Of a DNA stretch of 56,947 bases, positions 1-8,811 are shown one piece after another (within the stretch, counting starts at the first letter, position 1; every line of letters begins with the position of its first letter). The position numbers and the translations under genes were made by a program. The stretch covers positions 1 through 56,947 of the forward strand of contig JAOFSE010000014.1 of NCBI GenBank assembly GCA_028044295.1, written 5' to 3'. The stretch is from Sulfurimonas sp. GTDB lineage: Bacteria > Campylobacterota > Campylobacteria > Campylobacterales > Sulfurimonadaceae. The notes beneath the pieces were generated by a model. It did no database searches. It was not told where the DNA came from and saw only the letters and a list, made by a program, of their open reading frames with translations.

Positions 1-1
1 A

Positions 2-394
2 CTAAATGACAACATGGGAATTTATGTAGCTAATCAAGTTATTAAGCTTATGATTAAAAAAGGTTATGCAGTTGATAAAGCTAATGTATTGATACTTGGA
101 ATTACGTTTAAAGAAAATTGTCCAGATATTAGAAATTCAAGAGTTATAGATGTTATAGAAGAACTTCAAGAGTTCGGATGTAATATAAATATATATGACC
201 CATGGGCGAACAAAGAAGAAGTAAAACATGAATATAATTTGGAACTTCAAGAAAAAGTTGATACTTCAAAGTATGAAGCTATTGTACTGGCAGTTGCTCA
301 TAAAGAGTTTAAAACATTAGATCTATCTAATTTAGATGACAAAGTAGTGTTTGATATTAAAAGTATTTTAGATAATGCTGATGGTAGACTATAA
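2..394 (+). CDS. UDP-N-acetylhexosamine 6-dehydrogenase, C-terminal part (TviB/WbpO type)
   Basis: This is the C-terminal third of a UDP-sugar dehydrogenase, cut by the window start: the frame is open back to base 2 and reads LNDNMG before the first ATG at 14, so that ATG is internal. The family oxidises C6 of UDP-GlcNAc or UDP-GalNAc to the uronic acid with two NAD+. Visible are the ILGITFKENCPDIRNS segment, typical of the third (UDP-binding) domain, and the YDPWA strand. Sequence style is nearest to the TviB/WbpO/VipA branch rather than UDP-glucose dehydrogenase; substrate choice cannot be decided from this fragment. The next gene begins on the base after the stop codon, so the two are translationally linked. 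An AsnB-type amidotransferase further down (25365-27263) could amidate the resulting uronic acid, as WbpS does in Pseudomonas O6. Confidence 0.88.
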   Translation, partial: LNDNMGIYVANQVIKLMIKKGYAVDKANVLILGITFKENCPDIRNSRVIDVIEELQEFGCNINIYDPWANKEEVKHEYNLELQEKVDTSKYEAIVLAVAHKEFKTLDLSNLDDKVVFDIKSILDNADGRL

Positions 395-2086
395 TTGATA
401 CAAAAATTAAAAAGTTTATTAACGAAGAAAGATAAACTGTTTTTATTAGGATTGTTTTTTCTCTCTATACTTATATCTATTGTTGAGACTGTAGGAATAT
501 CAATAATAATGCCTTTTATATCAGTTGCGACTGATTTTACATTAATTCATACAAATGAATACTATATTCAAGTATATGATATTTTTAACTTTAATTCTGA
601 TGTAGAGTTTGTTATATATTTTGGTGTGATATTAATGTTTTTTTATATCTTAAGAAGTATAGTAAACTTAATATATTTTTTTATGTTGAGTAAGTTTACT
701 CAAAGCAGATACCATATTTTGGCATACAGGCTCTTTGAAAACTATATGGGTTTACCTTATAAAGATTTTATAGCTAGAAACTCATCTACAATGACAAAAT
801 CTATTGTAGCCGAAGCATCTAACCTTACGGCATTAATATCAGCTATTTTATTTATGATCAGTGAAGTTTTTATAGTCATATTTATTTATACGATGATGCT
901 CTATGTTAATTACAAAATAACATTTTTATTAACAGCCATATTGGTCTTAAATGCACTATTAATGATAAAAACTGTATCTAAAAAGATAAAAAAAGCAGGA
1001 ATAATACGAGCCCAAATGCAAAAAACTTTTTATGAAATAATAAATAGAAGTTTTGGAAATTTTAAACTAATTAAATTACAATCAAATGATAAAAAAATGT
1101 TAAATGATTTTGGTGAAGCTAGCTATACCTATGCTAAAGTTAATATAACAAATACAACATTGCAGCATGTGCCAAGACTATTTTTAGAAGCAGTTGGTTT
1201 TGGAGTCATTATTTTTATTATTACCTATCTAGTGTGGAAATATGAAAATAATGTATCAAGTCTATTGGCAACTATCTCTATGTTTGTATTGGCACTTTAC
1301 AGACTTATGCCATCGGTTAATAGAATAATGAGCAGTTATAATCAAATATTATTTAATCATAAAGCTTTAGAAATAGTGCATAATGATTTGATGTATGATA
1401 GTGAAAAATTAGGAAATCAAGATATTTTATTTAACAATGAAATAGTCATTAAAAATTTAGAATTTGAATATGAAGAAAATAAGACTATATTAAACAATGT
1501 TAATTTATCTATAGAAAAAAATTCTAAAATAGCCTTTATTGGTAAAAGTGGAAGTGGAAAAAGTACCTTAGTTGATATTATAATTGGATTGTACAAACCA
1601 AAAGATGGAATACTTTTATCTGATAATACAATCATTAATGATTTAAATATTAAATCATGGAGAAGTAAAATTGGTTATATACCGCAATCAGTATACCTTT
1701 TTGATGGCACTGTAGGAGAAAATGTATCCTTTGGAACAGATTATGATGAGGATATCCTAATTGATTGTCTTAGAAAAGCTAAAATATATGATTTTTTAAC
1801 TACAAAAGAGGGTATTAACACATTGGTTGGAGAAGGTGGGATTATGCTTAGTGGTGGTCAAAAGCAAAGAATAGCGATTGCTAGGGCATTATACACAAAC
1901 CCTGAAATACTCGTACTTGATGAAGCAACTTCTGCTCTTGATGATGATACAGAAAAAGAAATAATGAATGAGATTTATGATATCTGCGAAGACAAGACGT
2001 TAATAATTATAGCCCACAGATTAAGTACACTTAATAGATGTGAAAAGATATATAAACTTGAAAAAGGAAGAATAATTAATGATTAA
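395..2086 (+). CDS. ABC transporter, fused permease and ATPase (PglK/MsbA-type lipid-linked glycan flippase)
   Basis: A 563-residue half-transporter: about six hydrophobic segments between residues 15 and 305, then an ATPase domain with Walker A GKSGSGKST (about 383-391), signature LSGGQ (485-489), Walker B ILVLDE (505-510) and the H-loop in IIIAHRLS. Proteins of this class act as inner-membrane homodimers and flip lipid-linked sugars (PglK) or lipid A (MsbA). Position inside a glycan locus, and the absence of a Wzx-like gene in the window, suggest it flips the undecaprenyl-linked repeat unit; that is inference. It starts with TTG directly after the preceding stop, with no room for a separate leader, so translational coupling is likely. 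Its 3' end overlaps the ManC gene by 8 bases. Confidence 0.85.
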   Translation: MIQKLKSLLTKKDKLFLLGLFFLSILISIVETVGISIIMPFISVATDFTLIHTNEYYIQVYDIFNFNSDVEFVIYFGVILMFFYILRSIVNLIYFFMLSKFTQSRYHILAYRLFENYMGLPYKDFIARNSSTMTKSIVAEASNLTALISAILFMISEVFIVIFIYTMMLYVNYKITFLLTAILVLNALLMIKTVSKKIKKAGIIRAQMQKTFYEIINRSFGNFKLIKLQSNDKKMLNDFGEASYTYAKVNITNTTLQHVPRLFLEAVGFGVIIFIITYLVWKYENNVSSLLATISMFVLALYRLMPSVNRIMSSYNQILFNHKALEIVHNDLMYDSEKLGNQDILFNNEIVIKNLEFEYEENKTILNNVNLSIEKNSKIAFIGKSGSGKSTLVDIIIGLYKPKDGILLSDNTIINDLNIKSWRSKIGYIPQSVYLFDGTVGENVSFGTDYDEDILIDCLRKAKIYDFLTTKEGINTLVGEGGIMLSGGQKQRIAIARALYTNPEILVLDEATSALDDDTEKEIMNEIYDICEDKTLIIIAHRLSTLNRCEKIYKLEKGRIIND

Positions 2087-3446
2087 TATAATACTCTGTG
2101 GGGGAAGCGGAACAAGACTTTGGCCAATAAGTCGTACTCTTATGCCAAAGCAGTTTGTAAAACTATTTGAGGATAAATCATTATTTCAATTAACGGTTGA
2201 GCGAAACTCTAAGGTTTGTGATAGTCAATTTATAGTTTCTAACACAGAACAATACTTTTTAGCACTTGATCAACTTGAAGAGTTACATAAAACTAAAAAT
2301 AAGTATTTATTAGAACCAATAGGAAGGAATACAGCTCCTGCTATTGCTTTAGCTTGTATGGCTTTAGATAGTGATGAATTAGTATTAGTAACTCCATCTG
2401 ATCATCTGATAAAAGATGAAGAAGAATATAAAAAAGTATTAAATATAGCAAAAGAGTTAGCATCTGAAAATAATCTTGTAACCTTCGGTTGTATTCCAAC
2501 TTTTGCTGAAATAGGGTTTGGATATATTGAATCAGATGAGCTGGATGTTAAAGCTTTTCATGAAAAGCCAGACTTTGAGACTGCTACATCTTATTTAAAA
2601 GCTGGAAACTACTATTGGAACTCTGGTATGTTTTGTTTTAAAGCAGGAGTGTTTTTAGAGGAACTTAAAAAATATTCACCAATTGTTTATAAAGCTTCAT
2701 TCCAAGCATTTAGAAATTCAAATAAAGATGACATAATTAGAATTAAACATGATGACATGTTGGAAATACCAGAAGATTCCATAGATTATGCAGTAATGGA
2801 AAAATCAGATGTTGTTAAAGTTGTACCATCAGACATTAACTGGTCTGATGTGGGAAGTTTTGATGGCTTATACGAAGAGTTGCCAAAAGATAAAAATGGC
2901 AATACGGTTAATGAAAAACATATATCAGTTGATAGTAAAAACAATTTAATATATGGAAGTGGCAGATACATCGCAACAGTAGATATTGAAGATTGTATTG
3001 TAGTTGATACTGGTGATGCTTTACTTATATCAAAAAAAGGTTCTTCTCAAAAAGTAAAAGAAGTTGTCAAAGAGATTAAAAAGAGTACAGAACTTCACAA
3101 TACTCATCTAACAGGTTATAGACCATGGGGGACTTATACAATTCTGGAAGATTCTCAAGGCTATAAAATAAAACGTGTAGAAGTAAAACCTGGAAAAAGA
3201 CTCTCTTTGCAGAAGCATAAATATAGAAATGAGCACTGGATAGTTGTAAGTGGTCGAGCTACTGTAACAATTAATGATAAAATTTTTACATTAAATCAAA
3301 ATGAATCTACATATATAAAAGCAGGAGATGTTCACAGGCTTTTAAATGATACGGATGAGCAATTGGTTATAATAGAAGCACAAGTAGGTAGCTATACAGG
3401 GGAAGATGACATCGAAAGACTTGCTGATGACTTCAGTAGAAATTAG
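2079..3446 (+). CDS. manC: Mannose-1-phosphate guanylyltransferase / mannose-6-phosphate isomerase
   Basis: A 455-residue bifunctional enzyme of the ManC/AlgA/XanB family. The N-terminal nucleotidyltransferase has the pyrophosphorylase motif GGSGTRLWPISRTLMPKQF (from residue 8) and makes GDP-mannose from GTP and mannose-1-phosphate. The C-terminal cupin domain (from about residue 355; PGKRLSLQKHKYRNEHW, then a metal-site EAQVG region) is the phosphomannose isomerase. Full length for the family. It supplies the substrate for Gmd immediately downstream (34-base gap). No phosphomannomutase (ManB) is seen in the window, so that step must be encoded elsewhere. Confidence 0.96.
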   Translation: MINIILCGGSGTRLWPISRTLMPKQFVKLFEDKSLFQLTVERNSKVCDSQFIVSNTEQYFLALDQLEELHKTKNKYLLEPIGRNTAPAIALACMALDSDELVLVTPSDHLIKDEEEYKKVLNIAKELASENNLVTFGCIPTFAEIGFGYIESDELDVKAFHEKPDFETATSYLKAGNYYWNSGMFCFKAGVFLEELKKYSPIVYKASFQAFRNSNKDDIIRIKHDDMLEIPEDSIDYAVMEKSDVVKVVPSDINWSDVGSFDGLYEELPKDKNGNTVNEKHISVDSKNNLIYGSGRYIATVDIEDCIVVDTGDALLISKKGSSQKVKEVVKEIKKSTELHNTHLTGYRPWGTYTILEDSQGYKIKRVEVKPGKRLSLQKHKYRNEHWIVVSGRATVTINDKIFTLNQNESTYIKAGDVHRLLNDTDEQLVIIEAQVGSYTGEDDIERLADDFSRN

Positions 3447-3480
3447 ATAAAATTATAAAATATTAAATGGGAATGTATAA

Positions 3481-4602
3481 ATGGCAGATAAAAAAATAGC
3501 ATTAATTACAGGGATAACAGGACAAGATGGAAGCTATTTAGCAGAGTTTTTACTGAAAAAAGGTTATGTAGTTCATGGAGTAAAGCGTCGTTCATCTCTA
3601 TTTAATACTGATAGAATAGATCACTTATATCAAGATATTCATGAGAATAATGTAAACCTTCACCTTCACTTTGGTGATATGACGGACAGCATGAATCTCA
3701 CTCGTATAATCCAAGAAGTTCAACCTGATGAAATCTATAATCTTGCCGCTATGAGTCATGTTGCAGTATCGTTTGAAACACCAGAATATGTAGCGAATGC
3801 GGACGGAACGGGAACACTTAGGATGCTGGAAGCCGTTAAACTTTTAGGACTGAGTAAAAAAACAAAAATTTACCAAGCATCAACTTCTGAACTATACGGA
3901 AAAGTACAAGACACGCCACAAAGTGAAACAACTCCTTTTTATCCTCGTTCACCTTATGCCGTAGCTAAAATGTATGCATACTGGATAACCGTAAACTATA
4001 GAGAAGCTTATGGCATGTTTGCATGTAATGGAATCCTATTCAATCACGAATCACCTGTTCGTGGTGAAACATTTGTAACGAGAAAGATAACAAGAGCGGC
4101 TTCCAAGATAGCCCTTGGACTTCAAGATAAACTTTACCTTGGTAACCTTGATGCTAAACGCGATTGGGGTCATGCTAAAGATTACGTTCGCATGATGTGG
4201 ATGATTCTTCAAGCGGATGAACCAGAAGACTGGGTAATAGCAACAGGAAAAACTACAACTGTTAGAGACTTTGTAAGTATGGCATTTAAGTATGCTGGAA
4301 TAGAGCTGGAGTTTCGAGGTACTGGAGTTGATGAGAAAGCTTACATCGTAAGCTGTTCAAATCCTGACTACCAAATAGAAATAGGTAAAGAAGTAGTCTC
4401 CGTGGACTCTAGATATTTTAGACCTACCGAAGTTGATTTACTATTAGGTGACCCAACAAAGGCAGAACAAAAACTAGGATGGAGTAGAGAATACGACCTG
4501 AAAAAACTGGTATACGACATGATGAAATCGGATTTAAAACTAATGACCAAAGATGTATATCTTCAAGAAGGTGGATATCAAACTATGAGTTATTTTGAAT
4601 AG
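3481..4602 (+). CDS. gmd: GDP-mannose 4,6-dehydratase
   Basis: A 373-residue extended SDR. It has the NAD(P) motif [16 protein letters not shown] at about residue 10, the catalytic TSELYG stretch (Thr and Glu) near 140, YAVAK (Tyr-x3-Lys) near 160, and the GDP-binding NHESPVRGE and [11 protein letters not shown] motifs. It converts GDP-D-mannose to GDP-4-keto-6-deoxy-D-mannose, the branch point for GDP-fucose, -colitose, -perosamine and -rhamnose. Codon choice looks less AT-biased (more cgt, gcg, ccg) than in the genes after 8 kb, so this part of the locus may have a different history. A short gap of 34 bases on the 5' side and 13 bases on the 3' side puts it in the same transcript as its neighbours. 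Confidence 0.97.
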   Translation: MADKKIALITGITGQDGSYLAEFLLKKGYVVHGVKRRSSLFNTDRIDHLYQDIHENNVNLHLHFGDMTDSMNLTRIIQEVQPDEIYNLAAMSHVAVSFETPEYVANADGTGTLRMLEAVKLLGLSKKTKIYQASTSELYGKVQDTPQSETTPFYPRSPYAVAKMYAYWITVNYREAYGMFACNGILFNHESPVRGETFVTRKITRAASKIALGLQDKLYLGNLDAKRDWGHAKDYVRMMWMILQADEPEDWVIATGKTTTVRDFVSMAFKYAGIELEFRGTGVDEKAYIVSCSNPDYQIEIGKEVVSVDSRYFRPTEVDLLLGDPTKAEQKLGWSREYDLKKLVYDMMKSDLKLMTKDVYLQEGGYQTMSYFE

Positions 4603-4615
4603 GAATTAAGATATA

Positions 4616-5548
4616 ATGCAAAAAATCTTGATTACCGGTTCAAACGGAATGGTTGGAAAAAATATAGTAGAATTTGAAAAATCAGAGAACTATACCTTAC
4701 TAACACCATCAAGTAAAGAACTAGATTTATTAGATAGAAAATCAGTTGATGATTATATTAAACTCAATACTCCAAATATTATAATACATTGCGCTGGAAT
4801 AGTTGGTGGCATACAAGCGAATATAGCTAATCCTGTACAGTTTTTAGTAGACAACACTCAAATGGGATTAAATATTATAATGGCTTCAAAAGAAGCTGGT
4901 ATAAAGAAATTTATTAATATGAGTAGTTCTTGCATGTACCCTAGAGAAGAAATTAATCCTTTAGGTGAAGAGTTGATTTTAAAAGGTGAACTAGAGCCGA
5001 CAAACGAAGGTTATGCCCTTGCAAAAATCACTTCGACAAGACTATGCGAGTACATCAATAAAGAAGATGACAGTTTCAAATATAAGACGGTAATTCCTTG
5101 TAACCTGTATGGTAAATATGATAAGTTTGATCCAAAACATTCCCATATGCTCCCCGCGGTTATAAAAAAAATTCATGAAGCAAAAGTAAATAATCAACAA
5201 GAGTTAGATATTTGGGGTGATGGTACTGCTAGAAGAGAATTTATGTATGCTGAGGATTTAGCTAACTTTATTTATTACTCACTTGAGAACTTTGAATCTA
5301 TGCCTCAAAACATAAATGTAGGTTTAGGCAAAGATTATACTATCAATGAGTATTATAAAGCTATAGCGGAAGTTATAGCTTACAAGGGTGACTTTATTCA
5401 TGACTTGAGTAAGCCAATTGGTATGAAACAGAAACTTATAGATGACACAAAACTTACAGAGTTTGGTTGGAAACATAAAACATCATTAAAAGATGGTATA
5501 GAAAAAATATATGAATATTATTTAAATGAGGTGGAAAATGACAAATAG
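4616..5548 (+). CDS. fcl: GDP-4-keto-6-deoxymannose epimerase/reductase family (Fcl or ColC)
   Basis: A 310-residue SDR of the GDP-fucose synthase family: ITGSNGMVGKN nucleotide motif at residue 5, MSSSCMYPRE near 103, the active-site stretch LEPTNEGYALAK (Tyr-x3-Lys), and the NLYGKYDKFDPKHSH segment typical of GDP-fucose synthases. These enzymes epimerise C3/C5 and reduce C4 with NADPH. The next gene encodes a ColD-type 3-dehydratase and overlaps this one, so the protein may be ColC (C5 epimerase and C4 reductase forming GDP-L-colitose) rather than true Fcl; the two activities share a fold and I cannot separate them by eye. Start ATG 4616 follows an AGGAATTAAG-like ribosome site. Confidence 0.85.
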   Translation: MQKILITGSNGMVGKNIVEFEKSENYTLLTPSSKELDLLDRKSVDDYIKLNTPNIIIHCAGIVGGIQANIANPVQFLVDNTQMGLNIIMASKEAGIKKFINMSSSCMYPREEINPLGEELILKGELEPTNEGYALAKITSTRLCEYINKEDDSFKYKTVIPCNLYGKYDKFDPKHSHMLPAVIKKIHEAKVNNQQELDIWGDGTARREFMYAEDLANFIYYSLENFESMPQNINVGLGKDYTINEYYKAIAEVIAYKGDFIHDLSKPIGMKQKLIDDTKLTEFGWKHKTSLKDGIEKIYEYYLNEVENDK

Positions 5549-6701
5549 TTATTCACTAGCAACATCAACATGGGATGAAAAAGAGTTAAACGCCATTCAA
5601 TCCGTAATAGATAAAGATATTTTTACAATGGGAGATAGCGTTAAGCAATTTGAAGAAGATTTTGCAAAGTTTTTAGATAAAAAGTATTGTGTGATGGTTA
5701 GTTCAGGTTCAGCTGCAAACCTCATTGCAACAGCGGCACTCTTTTATACTAAAAATCCAATGCTAAAACGCGGTGATGAAGTAATAGTACCAGCTGTATC
5801 ATGGTCTACAACATATTTTCCACTTCAACAGTATGGCTTAAAACTAAAGTTTGTAGATATTGATATGGAAACACTAAACTATGATTTACAAGCTTTAGAG
5901 TCAGCTATATCAGAAAATACGAAAATGATAATGGTTGTTAACTTACTTGGTAACCCGAATGACTTTGATGCTATAAATAAAATGATTGAAGATAAGAACA
6001 TATTTATACTTGAAGACAATTGTGAATCAATGGGTGCGGAGTATAAAGGTAAACAAGCAGGAACATTTGGAGTAATGGGAACATTCTCAACATTCTTCTC
6101 TCACCACATGGCAACAATGGAAGGTGGATTTGTTACTACCGACGATGAAGAGCTTTATCATATACTTCTTTCTATGCGAGCACATGGATGGACACGAAAC
6201 TTACCAAAAAACAATAAAGTCTCAAATAAGAGTGATGATTGGTTTGAAGAGTCTTTTCGATTCGTTCTTCCTGGTTACAATGTACGACCTGTAGAAATGA
6301 GTGGAGCAGTAGGAATAGAACAACTGAAAAAACTTCCATCGTTTTTACTACAAAGAAGAAAAAACACAAAATTATTCATAGAACTTTTTTCTAATCATCC
6401 AAATTTCATTATTCAAAAAGATATAGACAATAGTTCTTGGTTTGGATTCTCATTGATTATTAAACCTAGCTCAAAACTAAAAAGAGCAGAGGTAATTCAA
6501 ACATTAAAAGAGAATAATATAGACTGTAGACCGATAGTAACAGGGAACTTTACAAGAAATAACGTAATGAGGTTTTTTGACTATGAGATACACAATGAAC
6601 TAAAAAATGCAGACTACTTACATGAAAATGGTTTGTTTGTTGGAAACTCTCATATTTGTTTAGAAAAAGAAATTAAATTTTTAGGAGATATTTTATCATG
6701 A
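5538..6701 (+). CDS. colD: GDP-4-keto-6-deoxy-D-mannose 3-dehydratase (ColD-like)
   Basis: A PLP-fold enzyme of the DegT/DnrJ/EryC1 family. The segment that normally holds the PLP lysine reads TFFSHHMATMEGG, so the lysine is replaced by histidine, the hallmark of sugar 3-dehydratases (ColD, E1/RfbH). There is no C-terminal 2Fe-2S cysteine set, and the length (387 residues from this start) matches ColD rather than RfbH. ColD uses PLP and glutamate to remove the C3 hydroxyl of the Gmd product. The open frame extends 12 bases upstream to ATG 5526, but a GAGGTGG ribosome site lies just before ATG 5538, so I prefer 5538. It overlaps the preceding gene by 11 bases and the next by 4. Confidence 0.8.
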   Translation: MTNSYSLATSTWDEKELNAIQSVIDKDIFTMGDSVKQFEEDFAKFLDKKYCVMVSSGSAANLIATAALFYTKNPMLKRGDEVIVPAVSWSTTYFPLQQYGLKLKFVDIDMETLNYDLQALESAISENTKMIMVVNLLGNPNDFDAINKMIEDKNIFILEDNCESMGAEYKGKQAGTFGVMGTFSTFFSHHMATMEGGFVTTDDEELYHILLSMRAHGWTRNLPKNNKVSNKSDDWFEESFRFVLPGYNVRPVEMSGAVGIEQLKKLPSFLLQRRKNTKLFIELFSNHPNFIIQKDIDNSSWFGFSLIIKPSSKLKRAEVIQTLKENNIDCRPIVTGNFTRNNVMRFFDYEIHNELKNADYLHENGLFVGNSHICLEKEIKFLGDILS

Positions 6702-6988
6702 GTGTATTACTATTACCTATTGTTTATGGAATAACAGTAAGTGAAAAAACGGCAATTAAACTGAAGAAAAATATTCTATTTTCTCCTCGAAAAGTAGAAG
6801 AGTACAATTATCAGAAAATTGTGTTTGATAAAAAACTATTAAAGGAAGTTAGTTTTAATACTATCTATGAGTATAACTGCACGAGTAGCGAACACTCGAA
6901 TATAAATGATTTTTCACAAGTTTATTTACCATATATGGATAAAGAGAATGGAATGATGATTGGCTTACATGTTAGGGTGATTAAATGA
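6698..6988 (+). CDS. Small protein of unknown function (96 residues)
   Basis: I do not recognise this protein. It begins at an ATGA overlap with the ColD-like gene and ends at an ATGA overlap with the following glycosyltransferase gene, so it is held between the two as a translationally coupled cistron and is very likely real. The N-terminus (MSVLLLPIVYGIT) is mildly hydrophobic but too short for a clear membrane segment; the rest is Lys, Asn, Tyr and Glu rich with no metal-binding or catalytic motif that I can see. Since it is coupled to the deoxysugar genes it may be an accessory to them, but nothing in the sequence shows what it does. Confidence 0.6.
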   Translation: MSVLLLPIVYGITVSEKTAIKLKKNILFSPRKVEEYNYQKIVFDKKLLKEVSFNTIYEYNCTSSEHSNINDFSQVYLPYMDKENGMMIGLHVRVIK

Positions 6989-8079
6989 AAAAAGTTTTTT
7001 TATTTCCATTTCCAAAAAATGAAAACTTTGATGGTTATCATATAGATTCTTTAGACCCATCCACATATTTTTCTTCCGACAAGCATGGTACTTTTAGAGA
7101 TATGATTAACGGAGGAATGGGGAAATGGAATCGTATGCGTAATTTTGGTTATGCTCATGAAATCGATACTTTATACAGAACAAAGAATAAAGGATATATG
7201 CATTATATTAGAGATTTTTTAGATAAGTTCAAAGACTTTGATATCTTCGTAATGTCTGCTTACAATCCGATACATCCTGAGATAATCTATCGTCACTTGA
7301 AAGATAAAATTAAAGTTCTTGGTTTTATTGATGACCCCTATTCTTCATATAGAAGTGGAATACCTTATTTATGGGCATTCGATGGAGCATTTTATATATC
7401 AACTAGCTATAACGAAGATACACTATTTGAAGATCAAATGAGCAAATGGGGTGTTTCAAACAATAAGTGGCACCCCTTAGCCCCAAAAACTATAAAACAT
7501 CCAAATCTTGATAATGAGTTTTTTTATAATCGCAGTGTAGACTTGGTATATATCGGTAACTATTATGGGCATAAAATGGAAAGATTAATTAAATTAAAAA
7601 AACATTTTGGTACTAAATTTCAACTTCATGGACGATGGCCTTTAAAAGGATATGCCGGAGCAGTTAGAGGTTTATTTGGAAAACCATTTTTTTACGATAG
7701 AATTACCGGGATTAGTGAAGTAGATAGGCAAAACTTATACTTTAATACAAAGATAGGACTCAATATGCATATGTCTCCTACTCCAACAGAGACTGGAAAT
7801 ATGCGTATGTATGAAACTCCATATCATGGAATGATGCAAATTTGTGACAAAGCTGGGGTTAATGCACATGAAAAAATATACACACCAGATACTGAAGCTA
7901 TTTATTATGATAATACTGATGAGGCTATTGATTTAATAGAATACTATTTAACGCATGATGAAGAGAGAGTTAAAATAGCAAAAGCAGGTTTTGAACGAAC
8001 TATAAAAGATTATAATTGGGAAAATAACTTGAAAGAATTATTAGATTGGGCATCAGGGTTAAAGAAAAATAAAAGTTGA
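6985..8079 (+). CDS. CgeB-like glycosyltransferase
   Basis: A 364-residue soluble protein with the architecture of CgeB/Glyco_trans_1_2 glycosyltransferases. A diverged N-terminal half is followed by DLVYIGNYYGHKMERL (about residue 188), then GLNMHMSPTPTETGNMRMYE (about 253-272), which corresponds to the donor-binding part of GT-B enzymes, and ends with the YNWENNLKELL helix that folds back in this family. It probably adds one sugar of the repeat unit on the cytoplasmic side; the sugar is unknown, although the colitose genes directly upstream make that an obvious candidate. It is the last gene before the 147-base gap. Confidence 0.7.
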   Translation: MKKVFLFPFPKNENFDGYHIDSLDPSTYFSSDKHGTFRDMINGGMGKWNRMRNFGYAHEIDTLYRTKNKGYMHYIRDFLDKFKDFDIFVMSAYNPIHPEIIYRHLKDKIKVLGFIDDPYSSYRSGIPYLWAFDGAFYISTSYNEDTLFEDQMSKWGVSNNKWHPLAPKTIKHPNLDNEFFYNRSVDLVYIGNYYGHKMERLIKLKKHFGTKFQLHGRWPLKGYAGAVRGLFGKPFFYDRITGISEVDRQNLYFNTKIGLNMHMSPTPTETGNMRMYETPYHGMMQICDKAGVNAHEKIYTPDTEAIYYDNTDEAIDLIEYYLTHDEERVKIAKAGFERTIKDYNWENNLKELLDWASGLKKNKS

Positions 8080-8226
8080 AAAAGAAGTATAAACTAAAAA
8101 TTTTAAAAAAAGAACATACGAGCTCAGTAATGAGCTTTATTAAATTAATAGTTAGTTAATATTCTTCTTATTCTTAATTAAGTAAGATAGTAAGTTCGTA
8201 AGCTTAAGTAAAGGAATATTTGATAG
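8080..8226 (+). other. Longest gap in the polysaccharide locus, with a possible weak terminator
   Basis: No gene is visible in these 147 very AT-rich bases. A small hairpin lies at 8121-8136 (AGCTCA, loop GTAA, TGAGCT) followed by TTATT, which might act as a weak terminator or a processing site. An AAAGGAA ribosome site precedes ATG 8227. The gap separates the GDP-mannose/colitose module from the heptose and thiamine-diphosphate module, and a module junction or an internal promoter is likely here, but I cannot point to convincing -35 and -10 boxes. Confidence 0.4.
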
Positions 8227-8811
8227 ATGGTAGATTTTTTAAATAGATATCTAAAGGACTTGAAAAGTACTTTAGATAATGTTAACTATATAGATATAGA
8301 AAAAATTATAAAAGCACTTGAAAGTACAATAGAAAAAAATTCTAAGATATATGTAATAGGTAACGGTGGCAGTTCAGCAACTGCATCACATATGGCTAAT
8401 GATTTAGGTGTAGGTCTTAGAAGAAGAGATATTATAAATTTTAATATTGTAAGTTTAGGCGATAATTCAGCAGTTACAAGTGCAATAGCAAATGATATAG
8501 GATTTGAAAATATTTTTTATATGCAGTTAGAAAATATTTTAAAACCTGAAGATGTTATGATTGCTATATCTTGTAGTGGAAATTCACCAAATATTATAAA
8601 AGCTGTGGATTATGCGAGAGAGATTGGTTCTACTATTGTTGGAGTTACAGGTTTTGATGGTGGCAAGCTAAAAGAAGTTTGTGATATAAATTTTCATGTA
8701 GATGCTCCAAAAGGAGAATATGGTTTAGTTGAAGATGTGCATATGATTTTAGACCATATTATTTATTCTTATTATATTGATTTAGATAAAAAAAATACCA
8801 TTGAAAAATAG
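8227..8811 (+). CDS. gmhA: Phosphoheptose isomerase family SIS-domain protein (GmhA-like)
   Basis: A 194-residue single SIS domain protein with the family motifs IGNGGSSATASHMANDL (near residue 44) and ISCSGNSPNI (near 117), and GLVEDVHMILDH near the C-terminus. GmhA converts sedoheptulose-7-phosphate to D-glycero-D-manno-heptose-7-phosphate, the entry to both ADP-heptose and GDP-heptose pathways. Length and motifs are normal. An HldE-like kinase/nucleotidyltransferase (19274) and a GDP/UDP-sugar pyrophosphorylase (20740) in the same run of genes fit a capsule- or O-chain-specific heptose route, as in Campylobacter jejuni capsule loci. The 3' end overlaps the next gene by 11 bases. Confidence 0.87.
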   Translation: MVDFLNRYLKDLKSTLDNVNYIDIEKIIKALESTIEKNSKIYVIGNGGSSATASHMANDLGVGLRRRDIINFNIVSLGDNSAVTSAIANDIGFENIFYMQLENILKPEDVMIAISCSGNSPNIIKAVDYAREIGSTIVGVTGFDGGKLKEVCDINFHVDAPKGEYGLVEDVHMILDHIIYSYYIDLDKKNTIEK

